Under the pieces are notes generated by a model. The model saw nothing but the letters and a program-made list of their open reading frames with translations. It had not been told where the DNA came from and did not search any database. Both the position numbers and the translations under genes were made by a program. Shown one piece after another: positions 6,855-14,016 of a DNA stretch of 64,000 nucleotides (within the stretch, counting starts at the first letter, position 1; each line of letters begins with the position of its first letter). Source of the DNA: Pseudomonas asplenii (lineage in GTDB: Bacteria > Pseudomonadota > Gammaproteobacteria > Pseudomonadales > Pseudomonadaceae); the NCBI RefSeq assembly GCF_001293465.1, contig NZ_JSYZ01000008.1, positions 1 through 64,000 of the forward strand, given 5' to 3'.

Positions 6855-7177
6855 AGGAATCCAACCAATCCCCACTCCGGCTCATGCCGGCACCGGAGAC
6901 GGCCACTGTCGAGTTGCTCTACCGCACCTTCGGCGACGTGCTGATCCCACTTGAAAAGCTGCGCGTGCAGTACTTCCGCAACCTGAACGAGCAGACCTTC
7001 GCGACCGAGATCCAGAACGGCCGCATTCAGTTGCCCGTCACCACCCTGGACAACAGCCGCAAGGCACCGAAGTTCGTGCACATCAAGCACGTCGCCGCAC
7101 TGATCGACATTCGCGCCTACAAGGCCGACGAGGACCAGGCACAACAGAGAACCGAAGCACCCGAGCAAGACCTGTAA
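6851..7177 (+). CDS. PrtN-like (pyocin activator) transcription factor
   Basis: This 108-residue protein fits the pyocin activator PrtN family. Residues 20-95 carry the family pattern: 'Leu-Tyr-Arg-Thr-Phe-Gly-Asp-Val-Leu-Ile-Pro-Leu-Glu', an aromatic 'Tyr-Phe-Arg-Asn-Leu', 'Ile-Gln-Leu-Pro-Val', and an 'Ala-Pro-Lys-Phe-Val-His-Ile-Lys-His-Val-Ala-Ala-Leu-Ile-Asp' segment. In Pseudomonas PrtN activates pyocin genes when the S24-type repressor PrtR is relieved after DNA damage. Here a repressor of that architecture controls the operon that encodes it, so a PrtR/PrtN-like switch for the prophage's late genes is a reasonable inference. It starts with ATGA overlap. Confidence 0.7.
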   Translation: MKESNQSPLRLMPAPETATVELLYRTFGDVLIPLEKLRVQYFRNLNEQTFATEIQNGRIQLPVTTLDNSRKAPKFVHIKHVAALIDIRAYKADEDQAQQRTEAPEQDL

Positions 7178-7224
7178 CCCAACTGCGGCCACCACCCGCC
7201 AGCAAACCACCAGGAGTACACCAC

Positions 7225-7821
7225 ATGACAACTATGCAGATCTGCGCACTGATCATCGCCATCCTCTTCATCGGCCTGACCTACTGGGGCGGCTACCGAG
7301 GTGGCCTGTCCGACGGCCGTGCCGAGGGCCATCTTGAGGGTATCAAGGAAGGCAAGGCCATTCAGAGTTCGGACGACCACGGGACACTGATGGACTTGCA
7401 GTTGCTGCTCGATCAGGCCCGGGAGAACCACAACAAGCTGTACACCCACTACAAAAGGGCCTTGGCCGCGTCGAAGCTAGGTGAACCAGCCCGTCAAACT
7501 CTCCTGGATATTGCCGAAAAGCTGCGAATTGCGGCCGAAACATTCAGCGCATTCCGTACCGGCAAAAAGCTCGAACGTGACTCGCTAGCTCTCCGCGACC
7601 AAGCACTGGCCATGGCGGTGCTACTAGACCCACTTGCATCAGAACCGGTCTTGGCCGAAGCAGACAGCTCAGTCATCCAGCCCTCAGGGAAACTGATAGT
7701 AGAGCGCGCACCTACCGAAAAAATGTGTCGCAAAGATTCTCAAAAGGCACAGCAGTTCTTCCGAAACGCCACCTCGGAATTCGATCCCCAAAACCCAAAA
7801 GCATCCGGCGGTGACGTATGA
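7225..7821 (+). CDS. Unknown protein with N-terminal membrane anchor
   Basis: This predicts a 198-residue protein. Residues 5-22 form one hydrophobic segment (Ile/Leu/Phe-rich) followed by a glycine-rich 'Gly-Gly-Tyr-Arg-Gly-Gly-Leu-Ser-Asp-Gly' turn, so it is probably anchored in the inner membrane with the rest in the cytoplasm. Residues 65-135 are highly charged and helical, probably coiled coil. The ATG at 7225 has GGAG about 8 nt upstream. The last codons overlap the next gene by 4 bp. A small anchored helical protein in a phage early operon could be an exclusion or host-takeover factor, but I recognise no family. Confidence 0.55.
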   Translation: MTTMQICALIIAILFIGLTYWGGYRGGLSDGRAEGHLEGIKEGKAIQSSDDHGTLMDLQLLLDQARENHNKLYTHYKRALAASKLGEPARQTLLDIAEKLRIAAETFSAFRTGKKLERDSLALRDQALAMAVLLDPLASEPVLAEADSSVIQPSGKLIVERAPTEKMCRKDSQKAQQFFRNATSEFDPQNPKASGGDV

Positions 7822-8039
7822 GCCGATCCATTCCGATGCTTCGTTTGACACCACAAGCCGCCGGCCAACTGCAACAGCAGCACGATAAGGCCACCACCGA
7901 GCTGGCTAAGCTGCTCCGCCACAACAAGGAGTTCGACCGCCAACTCAGTGAGCTGATCGGTCCCGACGCCCTGCGCCGACTGCACAAGGCCACCGACAAC
8001 GCCCTGCTGCTGGTCGACCTAAAGAAGGAGGCCGCGTGA
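7818..8039 (+). CDS. Small helical unknown protein (73 aa)
   Basis: This overlaps the anchored protein gene by 4 bp at its start (ATGA). Its stop shares one base with the ATG of the HD-domain gene (TGATG), counting that gene from 8039. The product is almost wholly helical, with heptad-like leucines between residues 12 and 70 and a Gln-rich first helix, so it may be a coiled-coil partner of a neighbour. No motif identifies it. Confidence 0.55.
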   Translation: MSRSIPMLRLTPQAAGQLQQQHDKATTELAKLLRHNKEFDRQLSELIGPDALRRLHKATDNALLLVDLKKEAA

Positions 8040-8593
8040 TGTCGCGAATCCTCACTCACACCGGCAAGAGCTTTGACGTCCTCGCGCCACAGGTCGACAT
8101 GATCGATCCGCGAGACATCAGCCATGCGCTCGCACACCTGTGCCGCTGGAATGGCTACACCCGTGTGTTCTATAGCGTGGCCCAGCACAGTTGCATGGTC
8201 GCTGACCTGGTGCCGCCTGAGTTCAAGCTCGCTGCCCTGCTCCACGACGCCACCAAGGCCTACATTGGCGACCTGCCGCGCCCGATCAAGCGTGCAATGC
8301 CCGAGTACCAGCGCATGGAGCATGTGCTGTGGCTTCGCATCTGCCAGCGCTTCGACCTCCCGCTTGCCGTGACCACTGTCCTGCCCGATCCAATCAAACA
8401 CGCCGACCAAGTAGCACTGGCAACCGAACATCGCGACCTGCTCCCACCGGACACGGCCATCAGCGATGCCTTGAGCAACATCGAGCCCCAGGTCGAGCGG
8501 ATCCGCCCGTGGTCGGCCACCGAAGCCCGGCTCACGTTTCACCAGCGCCTGATGGATCAACTCGCTATCGAACACCGGAGGAAAGCGGCATGA
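8039..8593 (+). CDS. HD-domain phosphohydrolase
   Basis: This 184-residue protein is a metal-dependent HD-domain hydrolase of the type often found in phages and resembling the YfbR nucleotidase group. The metal-ligand pattern is visible: His in Ala-Gln-His-Ser, the paired His-Asp in Leu-Leu-His-Asp-Ala-Thr-Lys-Ala-Tyr, and a later Asp in Lys-His-Ala-Asp-Gln. The ATG at 8039 follows AAGGAGG; a GTG one codon earlier is an alternative. Nucleotide-pool or modified-nucleotide dephosphorylation would suit a phage replication operon, but the substrate is not shown by the sequence. It overlaps the following gene by 4 bp. Confidence 0.75.
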   Translation: MSRILTHTGKSFDVLAPQVDMIDPRDISHALAHLCRWNGYTRVFYSVAQHSCMVADLVPPEFKLAALLHDATKAYIGDLPRPIKRAMPEYQRMEHVLWLRICQRFDLPLAVTTVLPDPIKHADQVALATEHRDLLPPDTAISDALSNIEPQVERIRPWSATEARLTFHQRLMDQLAIEHRRKAA

Positions 8594-9660
8594 CGCACGC
8601 ACAGGACACAATACAAGCACAGGCCGCTTTGCTCCGCAACGACAGCGGGATCGCCACGCCTGTAACAGACTGCGGCTGCGAAGCAGCCAGCATTATTGCC
8701 CCTTTCAGCGCCACTACCGAGGGTCTTGTACCCCACGAAAAGCTGCGCGAGGCAGCCACACCCAAAGCCTCGCTGATAGCTCTGGATCGCCCGCCCGCGC
8801 AGCCTGCCAAGGGGTATAAGCACCCTACATCAACAGCGGGAAGCCGGGCTGGAGGCCCACACTACTGCCCTGCCGACTTGACCAACGTACGACCCGAGGA
8901 ATGGGAACAGATGCTGTCCAGGCGCGTCACCGACGTCATTTGCACAAGCAATGCCTTGCTGCAGCGGGAGGCCGCTCAATTGGAATTCCTCAAGCAGCGC
9001 CAGGCGGCAAAGGCTGCGTCTGACTTTCTTCTGGTTTCACACCCTGACGGAGACTCATGGGTGGTCAAGAACGGCGACAAGCACCATCAAATGGCTACGC
9101 GCCTCGACCATTTAAAGATTGAGCAACTCCATATCTTTCCCGACGACGACCAGGTCAACCGGCTGCGCGAGGAACTGTATCGAAAGTCCGAAGCAGTCGA
9201 CATAGCCAAAGAGTTACTCCACGGGAGTACCGAGCAGTGCAAACACCTTCGCGCCAAACTGGACGAGCGTGATGAGCTGTTGCGCGATTGCTTTACCGCC
9301 ATGATCAAAGGCGGCTATTCAAAGCCCCTTCGTGAACGGATAAAAAGCACCCTGTCCATTAACACAGAGAAGAGTGAGCAAGCCTCATCCACCAGGCACC
9401 AACAGTCCGACTGCCTTCAGGCCTCATCCTTGCGAGAAGCAATGGAGCGAGAGGCAGCGAGCGGCAGACCGTGCGCGCTGATAGTCGGCGATACACGCGT
9501 CCAGGTGACCTACCACGGACTCAAGTGGTATCACGACCTTCAAAAGACAGGCGAACGGAGCCAGTCGCTGGCAATCGAAGAGTTCGACCAGGTCCTGACC
9601 GAGGCCCTGAACATAGATGCGTCCGAGCGCGCCGCCCAGGCCAAGGCGGTGACACCATGA
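8590..9660 (+). CDS. Unknown coiled-coil protein (356 aa)
   Basis: The start is taken at the ATG of 8590, which overlaps the HD gene stop (ATGA); open frame upstream of it lies inside the HD gene. Residues 1-100 are low-complexity and Ala/Thr/Pro-rich. Residues 165-260 form a charged coiled-coil stretch with Arg-Glu-Glu-Leu and Lys-Leu-Asp-Glu-Arg-Asp-Glu-Leu. A separate C-terminal segment (about 290-350) has 'Ala-Leu-Ile-Val-Gly-Asp-Thr-Arg-Val-Gln-Val-Thr' and may be a small beta fold. It overlaps the DndC-like gene by 4 bp. The family is unknown; it may be a partner of the HD or the DndC-like protein. Confidence 0.6.
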   Translation: MTHAQDTIQAQAALLRNDSGIATPVTDCGCEAASIIAPFSATTEGLVPHEKLREAATPKASLIALDRPPAQPAKGYKHPTSTAGSRAGGPHYCPADLTNVRPEEWEQMLSRRVTDVICTSNALLQREAAQLEFLKQRQAAKAASDFLLVSHPDGDSWVVKNGDKHHQMATRLDHLKIEQLHIFPDDDQVNRLREELYRKSEAVDIAKELLHGSTEQCKHLRAKLDERDELLRDCFTAMIKGGYSKPLRERIKSTLSINTEKSEQASSTRHQQSDCLQASSLREAMEREAASGRPCALIVGDTRVQVTYHGLKWYHDLQKTGERSQSLAIEEFDQVLTEALNIDASERAAQAKAVTP

Positions 9661-11111
9661 CTACTGGAGCCATGTTTGCCCCCAAGGACGAGGCTAGTTT
9701 TATCTATCGGGAAAAGTACCGCTGCCAAGGCACCGTGCTTAGTACAAACCCTCAAGGCTTCGCGATCCTCAAGTGCACCAGCGGCTATGCCAAAGGCAGG
9801 ACAATAGCCGTCAACTTCCCAGCCCTCACGAAACTTGAGCCTAAACCTGTGCCTGTGCCCGTGCCTGAACGCTCTCCCGCCGGCATCAACAGCCCACGGC
9901 AGAGTGACATCTTCGCCGGCGGGGCAAAGCGCCTGCAGATGACCGAGAGCATCGAACTCACGATTCAAAGCCTACGGGCCTATGGCGCTGACCATGAACA
10001 CTGGGGTGTCGCGTGGTCTGGCGGGAAGGACAGCAGCGCCACGCTGACCCTGATCATCTACCTGATCGACACCGGCAAGATCCCTAAACCGAAGACTCTC
10101 ACGGTTTTCTACGCCGACACCCGGCAGGAACTGCTGCCCCTGGCCAACGCGGCCGCCCAGATCATGGATGAGCTTCAGGAGCGCGGCATCCACGTCGAAG
10201 TCGTCACGGCCCCAATGGACAAGCGCTTCATGGTCTACATCCTAGGACGCGGCGTCCCGCCACCGAACAACAACACGCTGCGCTGGTGCACCCGCCAGAT
10301 CAAGATAGACCCGATGATCGCTGCAGTTGAAAAGCGTATCGCCGAGTTGGATGGCAACTTCCTAATGATTACGGGCGTTCGCCAAGGCGAGAGCGCGATC
10401 CGTGACAAGCGCATTGAAATGAGTTGCGGAAAGGACGGCGCAGAATGTGGCCAGGGCTGGTACCAGAAGGTTTTGCCCGAGGCGAAAGGCATCAAGGGCC
10501 GGATCGCAACGCTGGCACCGCTGCTGCACTGGCGGGTTTGCCACGTCTGGGAATGGCTCAAGCACTGGGCGCCCTTGGCTGAATTCGGCGACTGGTCAAC
10601 AGCGACCATCGCCGATGCATACGGCGGCGAAGAGGCGGAGGAGATCAACGCCAGGACGGGCTGCACGGGCTGCCCGCTGGCCAGCGAGGACAAGGCGCTC
10701 GACACGATCCTACTCAACCCAGCTTGGGCGTACATGGCTCCACTCAAGCGCATCAGGGTCCTGTGGCGAGAGCTGCGGGAGCCGAAAAACAGGCTGCGCA
10801 AGGCCGGGGCCGAGATCCTCAAGAGCGGAAACATCGCCTCGAACCCGCAGCGCATGGGGCCGATCCTTCTGGAATCGCGGTTGATGGCCCTGAACATCCT
10901 GATCGGCATACAGGCCGAGATCAACGAATCGGCCAAGCGCCTCGGGCGCCCCATGGTCGACATGATCAACCCCGAGGAAGAGGCCAGGATCCGCGAGTTG
11001 ATCGCCGCTGAGACCTGGCCGCATGGCTGGGATGGTGAAGAACCAATCGCAACCACCCCGCTCGACAAGGTGTTTGCCGACGGCGCTGTGCAACCCTTGT
11101 TGTTTTGCTGA
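9657..11111 (+). CDS. DndC/PAPS-reductase-like PP-loop enzyme
   Basis: This predicts a 484-residue protein. Residues 1-60 form a small extra N-terminal domain joined by a Pro-Val repeat linker (61-72). Residues 85-400 carry the adenine-nucleotide alpha-hydrolase fold: PP-loop Ser-Gly-Gly-Lys-Asp-Ser at 121-126, Asp-Thr-Arg-Gln-Glu near 154, Arg-Trp-Cys-Thr-x-x-Ile-Lys at 209-216 and Gly-Val-Arg-Gln-Gly-Glu-Ser at 240-246. Cys211, Cys257, Cys264, Cys336 and Cys339 could bind an iron-sulfur cluster. The motif order matches DndC, the ATP-pyrophosphatase of DNA phosphorothioation, more closely than assimilatory CysH. No dndB, D or E gene is nearby. The role could be DNA or RNA thiolation, or nucleotide metabolism; the reaction is not settled. 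Confidence 0.75.
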   Translation: MTTGAMFAPKDEASFIYREKYRCQGTVLSTNPQGFAILKCTSGYAKGRTIAVNFPALTKLEPKPVPVPVPERSPAGINSPRQSDIFAGGAKRLQMTESIELTIQSLRAYGADHEHWGVAWSGGKDSSATLTLIIYLIDTGKIPKPKTLTVFYADTRQELLPLANAAAQIMDELQERGIHVEVVTAPMDKRFMVYILGRGVPPPNNNTLRWCTRQIKIDPMIAAVEKRIAELDGNFLMITGVRQGESAIRDKRIEMSCGKDGAECGQGWYQKVLPEAKGIKGRIATLAPLLHWRVCHVWEWLKHWAPLAEFGDWSTATIADAYGGEEAEEINARTGCTGCPLASEDKALDTILLNPAWAYMAPLKRIRVLWRELREPKNRLRKAGAEILKSGNIASNPQRMGPILLESRLMALNILIGIQAEINESAKRLGRPMVDMINPEEEARIRELIAAETWPHGWDGEEPIATTPLDKVFADGAVQPLLFC

Positions 11112-11190
11112 GCCCACCCCGAAAGCAATCGCACAGCAGTAAAAACTATTGAGCGCTACCAGCTACGACTGGCGGCACGGAGAGAGAAAC

Positions 11191-11427
11191 ATGGAAATTC
11201 AAAGCGAAACGCTCGCCGAGGAAGAGATCGCTGCAATCACCGGGTATCAACTGCCTGGAAAACAAATTGCCTGGCTTTCGAGCAACGGATGGCAGTACGT
11301 ACTGACCGGTGCCAGACGCCCTGTGGTGGGTCGAGTATACGCCCGCCTGAAACTGGCCGGGGTCCGGCCCACCACCTCCAACGCCGTCGCGGAAACCTGG
11401 GCCCTCGACCTTTCGCGCGTGGGCTAG
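11191..11427 (+). CDS. DUF4224-like protein upstream of integrase
   Basis: This predicts a 78-residue protein from the ATG at 11191, preceded by GGAGAG. Residues 8-60 match the short DUF4224 pattern that ordinarily lies immediately upstream of Pseudomonas phage integrases: 'Leu-Ala-Glu-Glu-Glu-Ile-Ala-Ala-Ile-Thr-Gly-Tyr', 'Gln-Ile-Ala-Trp-Leu', then a basic 'Gly-Ala-Arg-Arg-Pro-Val-Val-Gly-Arg'. The stop is 3 bp before the integrase ATG. An accessory role in excision, as a directionality factor, is inferred only from the constant gene pairing. Confidence 0.65.
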   Translation: MEIQSETLAEEEIAAITGYQLPGKQIAWLSSNGWQYVLTGARRPVVGRVYARLKLAGVRPTTSNAVAETWALDLSRVG

Positions 11428-11430
11428 TAG

Positions 11431-12498
11431 ATGCGTCCTAGAAAACCTCAAAACCGGGACCTTCCGCCGCGCATGCTGCGGAGGATCCGTAAACGCAAGA
11501 ATGGCCCCGACTACGTCTGCTATTTCTATGCTGCAAAAGGTCCAGATGGCAAACGACTGGAGATCCCCTTGGGAACCGATCTGGATATCGCGAAAATCGA
11601 ATGGGCAAAACTGGACCGCAAGGCCGTCCCGAGAGTCATGAAGCTGCTTGGACCAATATTCGATCGCTACGACAGGGATATCATTCCAACTAAAAAAGCC
11701 AGCACCCAACGCGAGAATCGCCTGTCATTGAAGCAATTGCGGGCCGCTTTTGCTGACGCCCCACCAGAGGCGGTTACCCCGCACGTCTGCGCACAGTACC
11801 GCGATGCGCGAACAGCGAAAGTCAGGGCCAACCGAGAGCTGGCCTTGCTCTCGCACATTTACAACATCGGCCGGGAGTGGGGAGTGATCACCTGCGACAA
11901 CCCAGTTACAGGCGTTCGCAAGAACAAAGAAACCCCCAGAGAGTTTTATGCTACCGACGAAATATGGTCGGCTGTATATAAAAAGGGAGCTTCCGAACTG
12001 CGCGACGCAATGGACCTGGCCTACCTGAGCGCACAGCGCCCTGCTGATGTCCTATCGATGCGCGAAACGGACGCCACCTCCGATTATCTGCAGGTCAGCC
12101 AAGGGAAAACCACCAAGAAGCTGCGGATCAAGCTGACCAACACCAACGGGCCGAATCAGCTTGGCGCTTTGGTTGAGCGCCTGCGCCGGCAGCGCAAGGA
12201 ACGCGGATCGAGAAATCCATATCTAATCGTGACTGAAGACGGTCGCAACGTCACAAAAGCCATGTTGCGCCTGCGATTTGACGAGGCACGCAGGCAGGCA
12301 GCTGCGGCTGCCCTAGAAGCGCTCGACCACCAGCTGGCCAACGACATCAAGTCATTCCAGTTCCGCGATATTCGACCCAAAGCAGCAAGCGAGATCGAGG
12401 ACCTGGCCGTGGCCAGCAAGCTGCTTGGGCACTCAGACAAGCGCATTACAGAGACTGTTTACAGGCGCGTCGGGGAGATTGTTTCACCGACAAAATAG
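11431..12498 (+). CDS. Phage tyrosine integrase
   Basis: This 355-residue site-specific recombinase probably integrates the prophage at the adjacent tRNA-Ser(TGA). A basic arm-binding N-terminus (1-65) and a core-binding domain (75-165) precede the catalytic domain. The catalytic residues visible are Arg203 (Ser-Ala-Gln-Arg-Pro), Lys near 226, Arg315 in Phe-Arg-Asp-Ile-Arg, His334 in Leu-Leu-Gly-His and the nucleophile Tyr344. The usual box-II His of His-x-x-Arg is Arg312 here, a tolerated but less common substitution. The ATG at 11431 follows the DUF4224-like stop by 3 bp. The gene is transcribed toward the tRNA and is intact. Confidence 0.92.
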   Translation: MRPRKPQNRDLPPRMLRRIRKRKNGPDYVCYFYAAKGPDGKRLEIPLGTDLDIAKIEWAKLDRKAVPRVMKLLGPIFDRYDRDIIPTKKASTQRENRLSLKQLRAAFADAPPEAVTPHVCAQYRDARTAKVRANRELALLSHIYNIGREWGVITCDNPVTGVRKNKETPREFYATDEIWSAVYKKGASELRDAMDLAYLSAQRPADVLSMRETDATSDYLQVSQGKTTKKLRIKLTNTNGPNQLGALVERLRRQRKERGSRNPYLIVTEDGRNVTKAMLRLRFDEARRQAAAAALEALDHQLANDIKSFQFRDIRPKAASEIEDLAVASKLLGHSDKRITETVYRRVGEIVSPTK

Positions 12499-12515
12499 CC
12501 TTCAAAAACCCGATA

Positions 12516-12546
12516 GTTTCGGAACGCCTGTGAAAGTTGCGGAACG
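12516..12546. repeat. Pair of direct repeats GTTKCGGAACG beside integrase
   Basis: GTTTCGGAACG (12516-12526) and GTTGCGGAACG (12536-12546) are 20 bp apart, two helical turns, and differ at one base. They lie between the end of the integrase gene and the tRNA. That is the position and phasing expected for arm-type integrase-binding sites of the phage attachment region; the binding role is inferred. Confidence 0.5.
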
Positions 12547-12586
12547 TTTCCTTGAATCCACCGTCAGAGCGAGCGACACCCAGAAA

Positions 12587-12614
12587 CGAAAAAGCCCCGA
12601 AAAATCGGGGCTTT
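12587..12614 (-). terminator. Terminator downstream of tRNA-Ser
   Basis: On the minus strand a perfect 10-bp stem AAAGCCCCGA / TCGGGGCTTT with a 4-base loop merges into a run of five T. It lies 14 bp beyond the tRNA 3' end and would end the tRNA transcript before the convergent integrase gene. Confidence 0.75.
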
Positions 12615-12628
12615 GACAGTGTGCAATA

Positions 12629-12716
12629 TGGCGGAGGCGCAGAGATTCGAACTCTGGGACCTGTTACAGTCGGCAGTTTTCAAGACTGCTGCCTTAAACC
12701 ACTCGGCCACACCTCC
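12629..12716 (-). tRNA. tRNA-Ser (anticodon TGA)
   Basis: This is an 88-nt tRNA with a long variable arm typical of serine. It starts GGAGGTG and ends CGCCTCCGCCA with the CCA encoded. The anticodon loop is CTTGAAA with anticodon TGA in a CAGT/ACTG stem, and the T-loop is TTCGAAT. It reads UCN serine codons, mainly UCA. Its 3' end faces the prophage integrase, so it is the likely attachment site. The gene is complete, as expected if the phage DNA restores the 3' end. Confidence 0.95.
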
Positions 12717-12840
12717 CATGCATTGCGGGCGCCATGATACCGGAATGAAACACACTGTCAAACTCTCGTGATAGCTTGTTACAGAGCCTCTGTTATGATC
12801 TTTGCGACTGAACATTTCAAAACCGAAGGAGAGTTTCGCC

Positions 12841-13512
12841 ATGCGCGAACAGGATTACGCCGTTAACAACAGCGTGCAGGCTGAGCAGCTAGAGGTTAGC
12901 CGCGTCCTGCGCAACACTTACAGCCTTCTCGCCCTCACCCTGGCCTTCAGCGGTGTGATGGCTTTCGTCGCCCAGCAGATGAACGTGCGCTACCCGAACG
13001 TCTTCGTGGTACTGATCGGCTTCTATGGGCTGTTCTTCCTCACCAACAAGCTGCGCGATTCCGTCTGGGGCCTGGTGTCGACCTTCGCCCTCACCGGCTT
13101 CATGGGCTTCCTGCTCGGCCCGATCCTCAACCGCTACCTGGGCATGCAGGGCGGCGCCGAAGTCGTCAGCTCGGCTTTCGCCATGACCGCCCTGGTGTTC
13201 GGCGGCCTGTCGGCCTACGTGCTGGTGACCCGCAAGGACATGAGCTTCCTCAGCGGCTTCATCACCGCCGGCTTCTTCGTCCTGCTGGGTGCCACGCTGG
13301 CCAGCCTCTTCTTCAACATCAGCGGCCTGCAACTGGCGATCAGCGCCGGCTTCGTGCTGTTCTCGTCGGTGTGCATCCTGTTCCAGACCAGCGCCATCAT
13401 CCATGGCGGCGAGCGTAACTACATCATGGCGACCATCAGCCTGTATGTATCGATCTACAACCTGTTCGTCAGCCTGTTGCAGATCTTCGGCATCATGAGC
13501 CGCGACGACTGA
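12841..13512 (+). CDS. yccA: Bax inhibitor-1 / YccA-family membrane protein
   Basis: This 223-residue inner-membrane protein has about seven transmembrane segments, beginning after an acidic cytoplasmic tail of some 25 residues. It belongs to the BI-1/YccA family; E. coli YccA is a substrate and modulator of the FtsH protease. The ATG at 12841 has AAGGAGAG about 8 nt upstream. It is followed by a terminator at 13527, so it is a single-gene unit. It lies immediately beside the tRNA-Ser attachment site and shows no sign of disruption. Confidence 0.9.
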   Translation: MREQDYAVNNSVQAEQLEVSRVLRNTYSLLALTLAFSGVMAFVAQQMNVRYPNVFVVLIGFYGLFFLTNKLRDSVWGLVSTFALTGFMGFLLGPILNRYLGMQGGAEVVSSAFAMTALVFGGLSAYVLVTRKDMSFLSGFITAGFFVLLGATLASLFFNISGLQLAISAGFVLFSSVCILFQTSAIIHGGERNYIMATISLYVSIYNLFVSLLQIFGIMSRDD

Positions 13513-13526
13513 TCACCTGCATGAGC

Positions 13527-13553
13527 AAAAAGCCCGCTTCGGCGGGCTTTTTG
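13527..13553 (+). terminator. Terminator after yccA
   Basis: The stem AAAAAGCCCGC-TTC-GGCGGGCTTTTT with flanking A and T runs lies 15 bp after the yccA stop. Confidence 0.9.
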
Positions 13554-13622
13554 TTGACCGCGATTTAGCTTCTTGGGGAGTCTGGCCTTATCATGGCGAC
13601 AGATTCGCTGACAGAGCCTTCC

Positions 13623-14015
13623 ATGAAGTTTGCCATTGCGCTGTTTTCCCCGCCCCACGCGCCCTCTTCCCGACGGGCCCTGCTGTTCGCCCAGGCCCTG
13701 CTCGCCGGCGGCCATGACATCGTGCGGCTGTTCTTTTACCAGGATGGCGTGCACAGTGCCTCGGGCAACGTGGTCACCCCGCAGGACGAACAGGACCTGC
13801 CACGGGAATGGGCCAGTTTCGTCAGCGACAACCAGCTCGACGGCGTGGTCTGCATTGCCGCGGCCCTGCGCCGGGGCGTGCTGAATGACGAGGAAGCCCA
13901 GCGCTACGCGCGCTCGGCGGTGAACCTGGGCGCCGGCTGGGAACTCTCGGGCCTGGGGCAATTGCATGATGCGGTGCAGGCCGCCGACCGCCTGATCTGC
14001 TTCGGAGGGCCTTGA
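13623..14015 (+). CDS. tusD: Sulfurtransferase complex subunit TusD
   Basis: This 130-residue DsrE-family protein is a subunit of the TusBCD hexamer that accepts persulfide sulfur from TusA and passes it to TusE for 2-thiouridine synthesis in tRNA. The conserved catalytic cysteine is seen in Asp-Gly-Val-Val-Cys-Ile-Ala-Ala-Ala, followed by the family's Arg-Arg-Gly-Val. It is the first gene of the tusDCB-tusE-ybiB operon and ends 1 bp before tusC. The thiolase MnmA that uses this sulfur is encoded at 36146-37276. Confidence 0.93.
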   Translation: MKFAIALFSPPHAPSSRRALLFAQALLAGGHDIVRLFFYQDGVHSASGNVVTPQDEQDLPREWASFVSDNQLDGVVCIAAALRRGVLNDEEAQRYARSAVNLGAGWELSGLGQLHDAVQAADRLICFGGP

Positions 14016-14016
14016 G

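Larger units (their letters stand above)
1..12628. mobile_element. Prophage, integrase-proximal part; left end outside window
   Basis: The stretch carries a CI-like repressor between two divergent early operons, a VirE-type primase, an antirepressor-like gene, a PrtN-like activator, a DUF4224-like gene and a tyrosine integrase ending 130 bp from the 3' end of tRNA-Ser(TGA). All genes right of the tRNA are ordinary Pseudomonas core genes. No capsid, tail or lysis gene is visible, so the late region should lie beyond base 1. I found no second copy of the tRNA 3' end near base 1, so the left boundary is not in the window. The right boundary is set at the tRNA 3' end by inference, since integration there normally rebuilds the tRNA. 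Confidence 0.9.
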
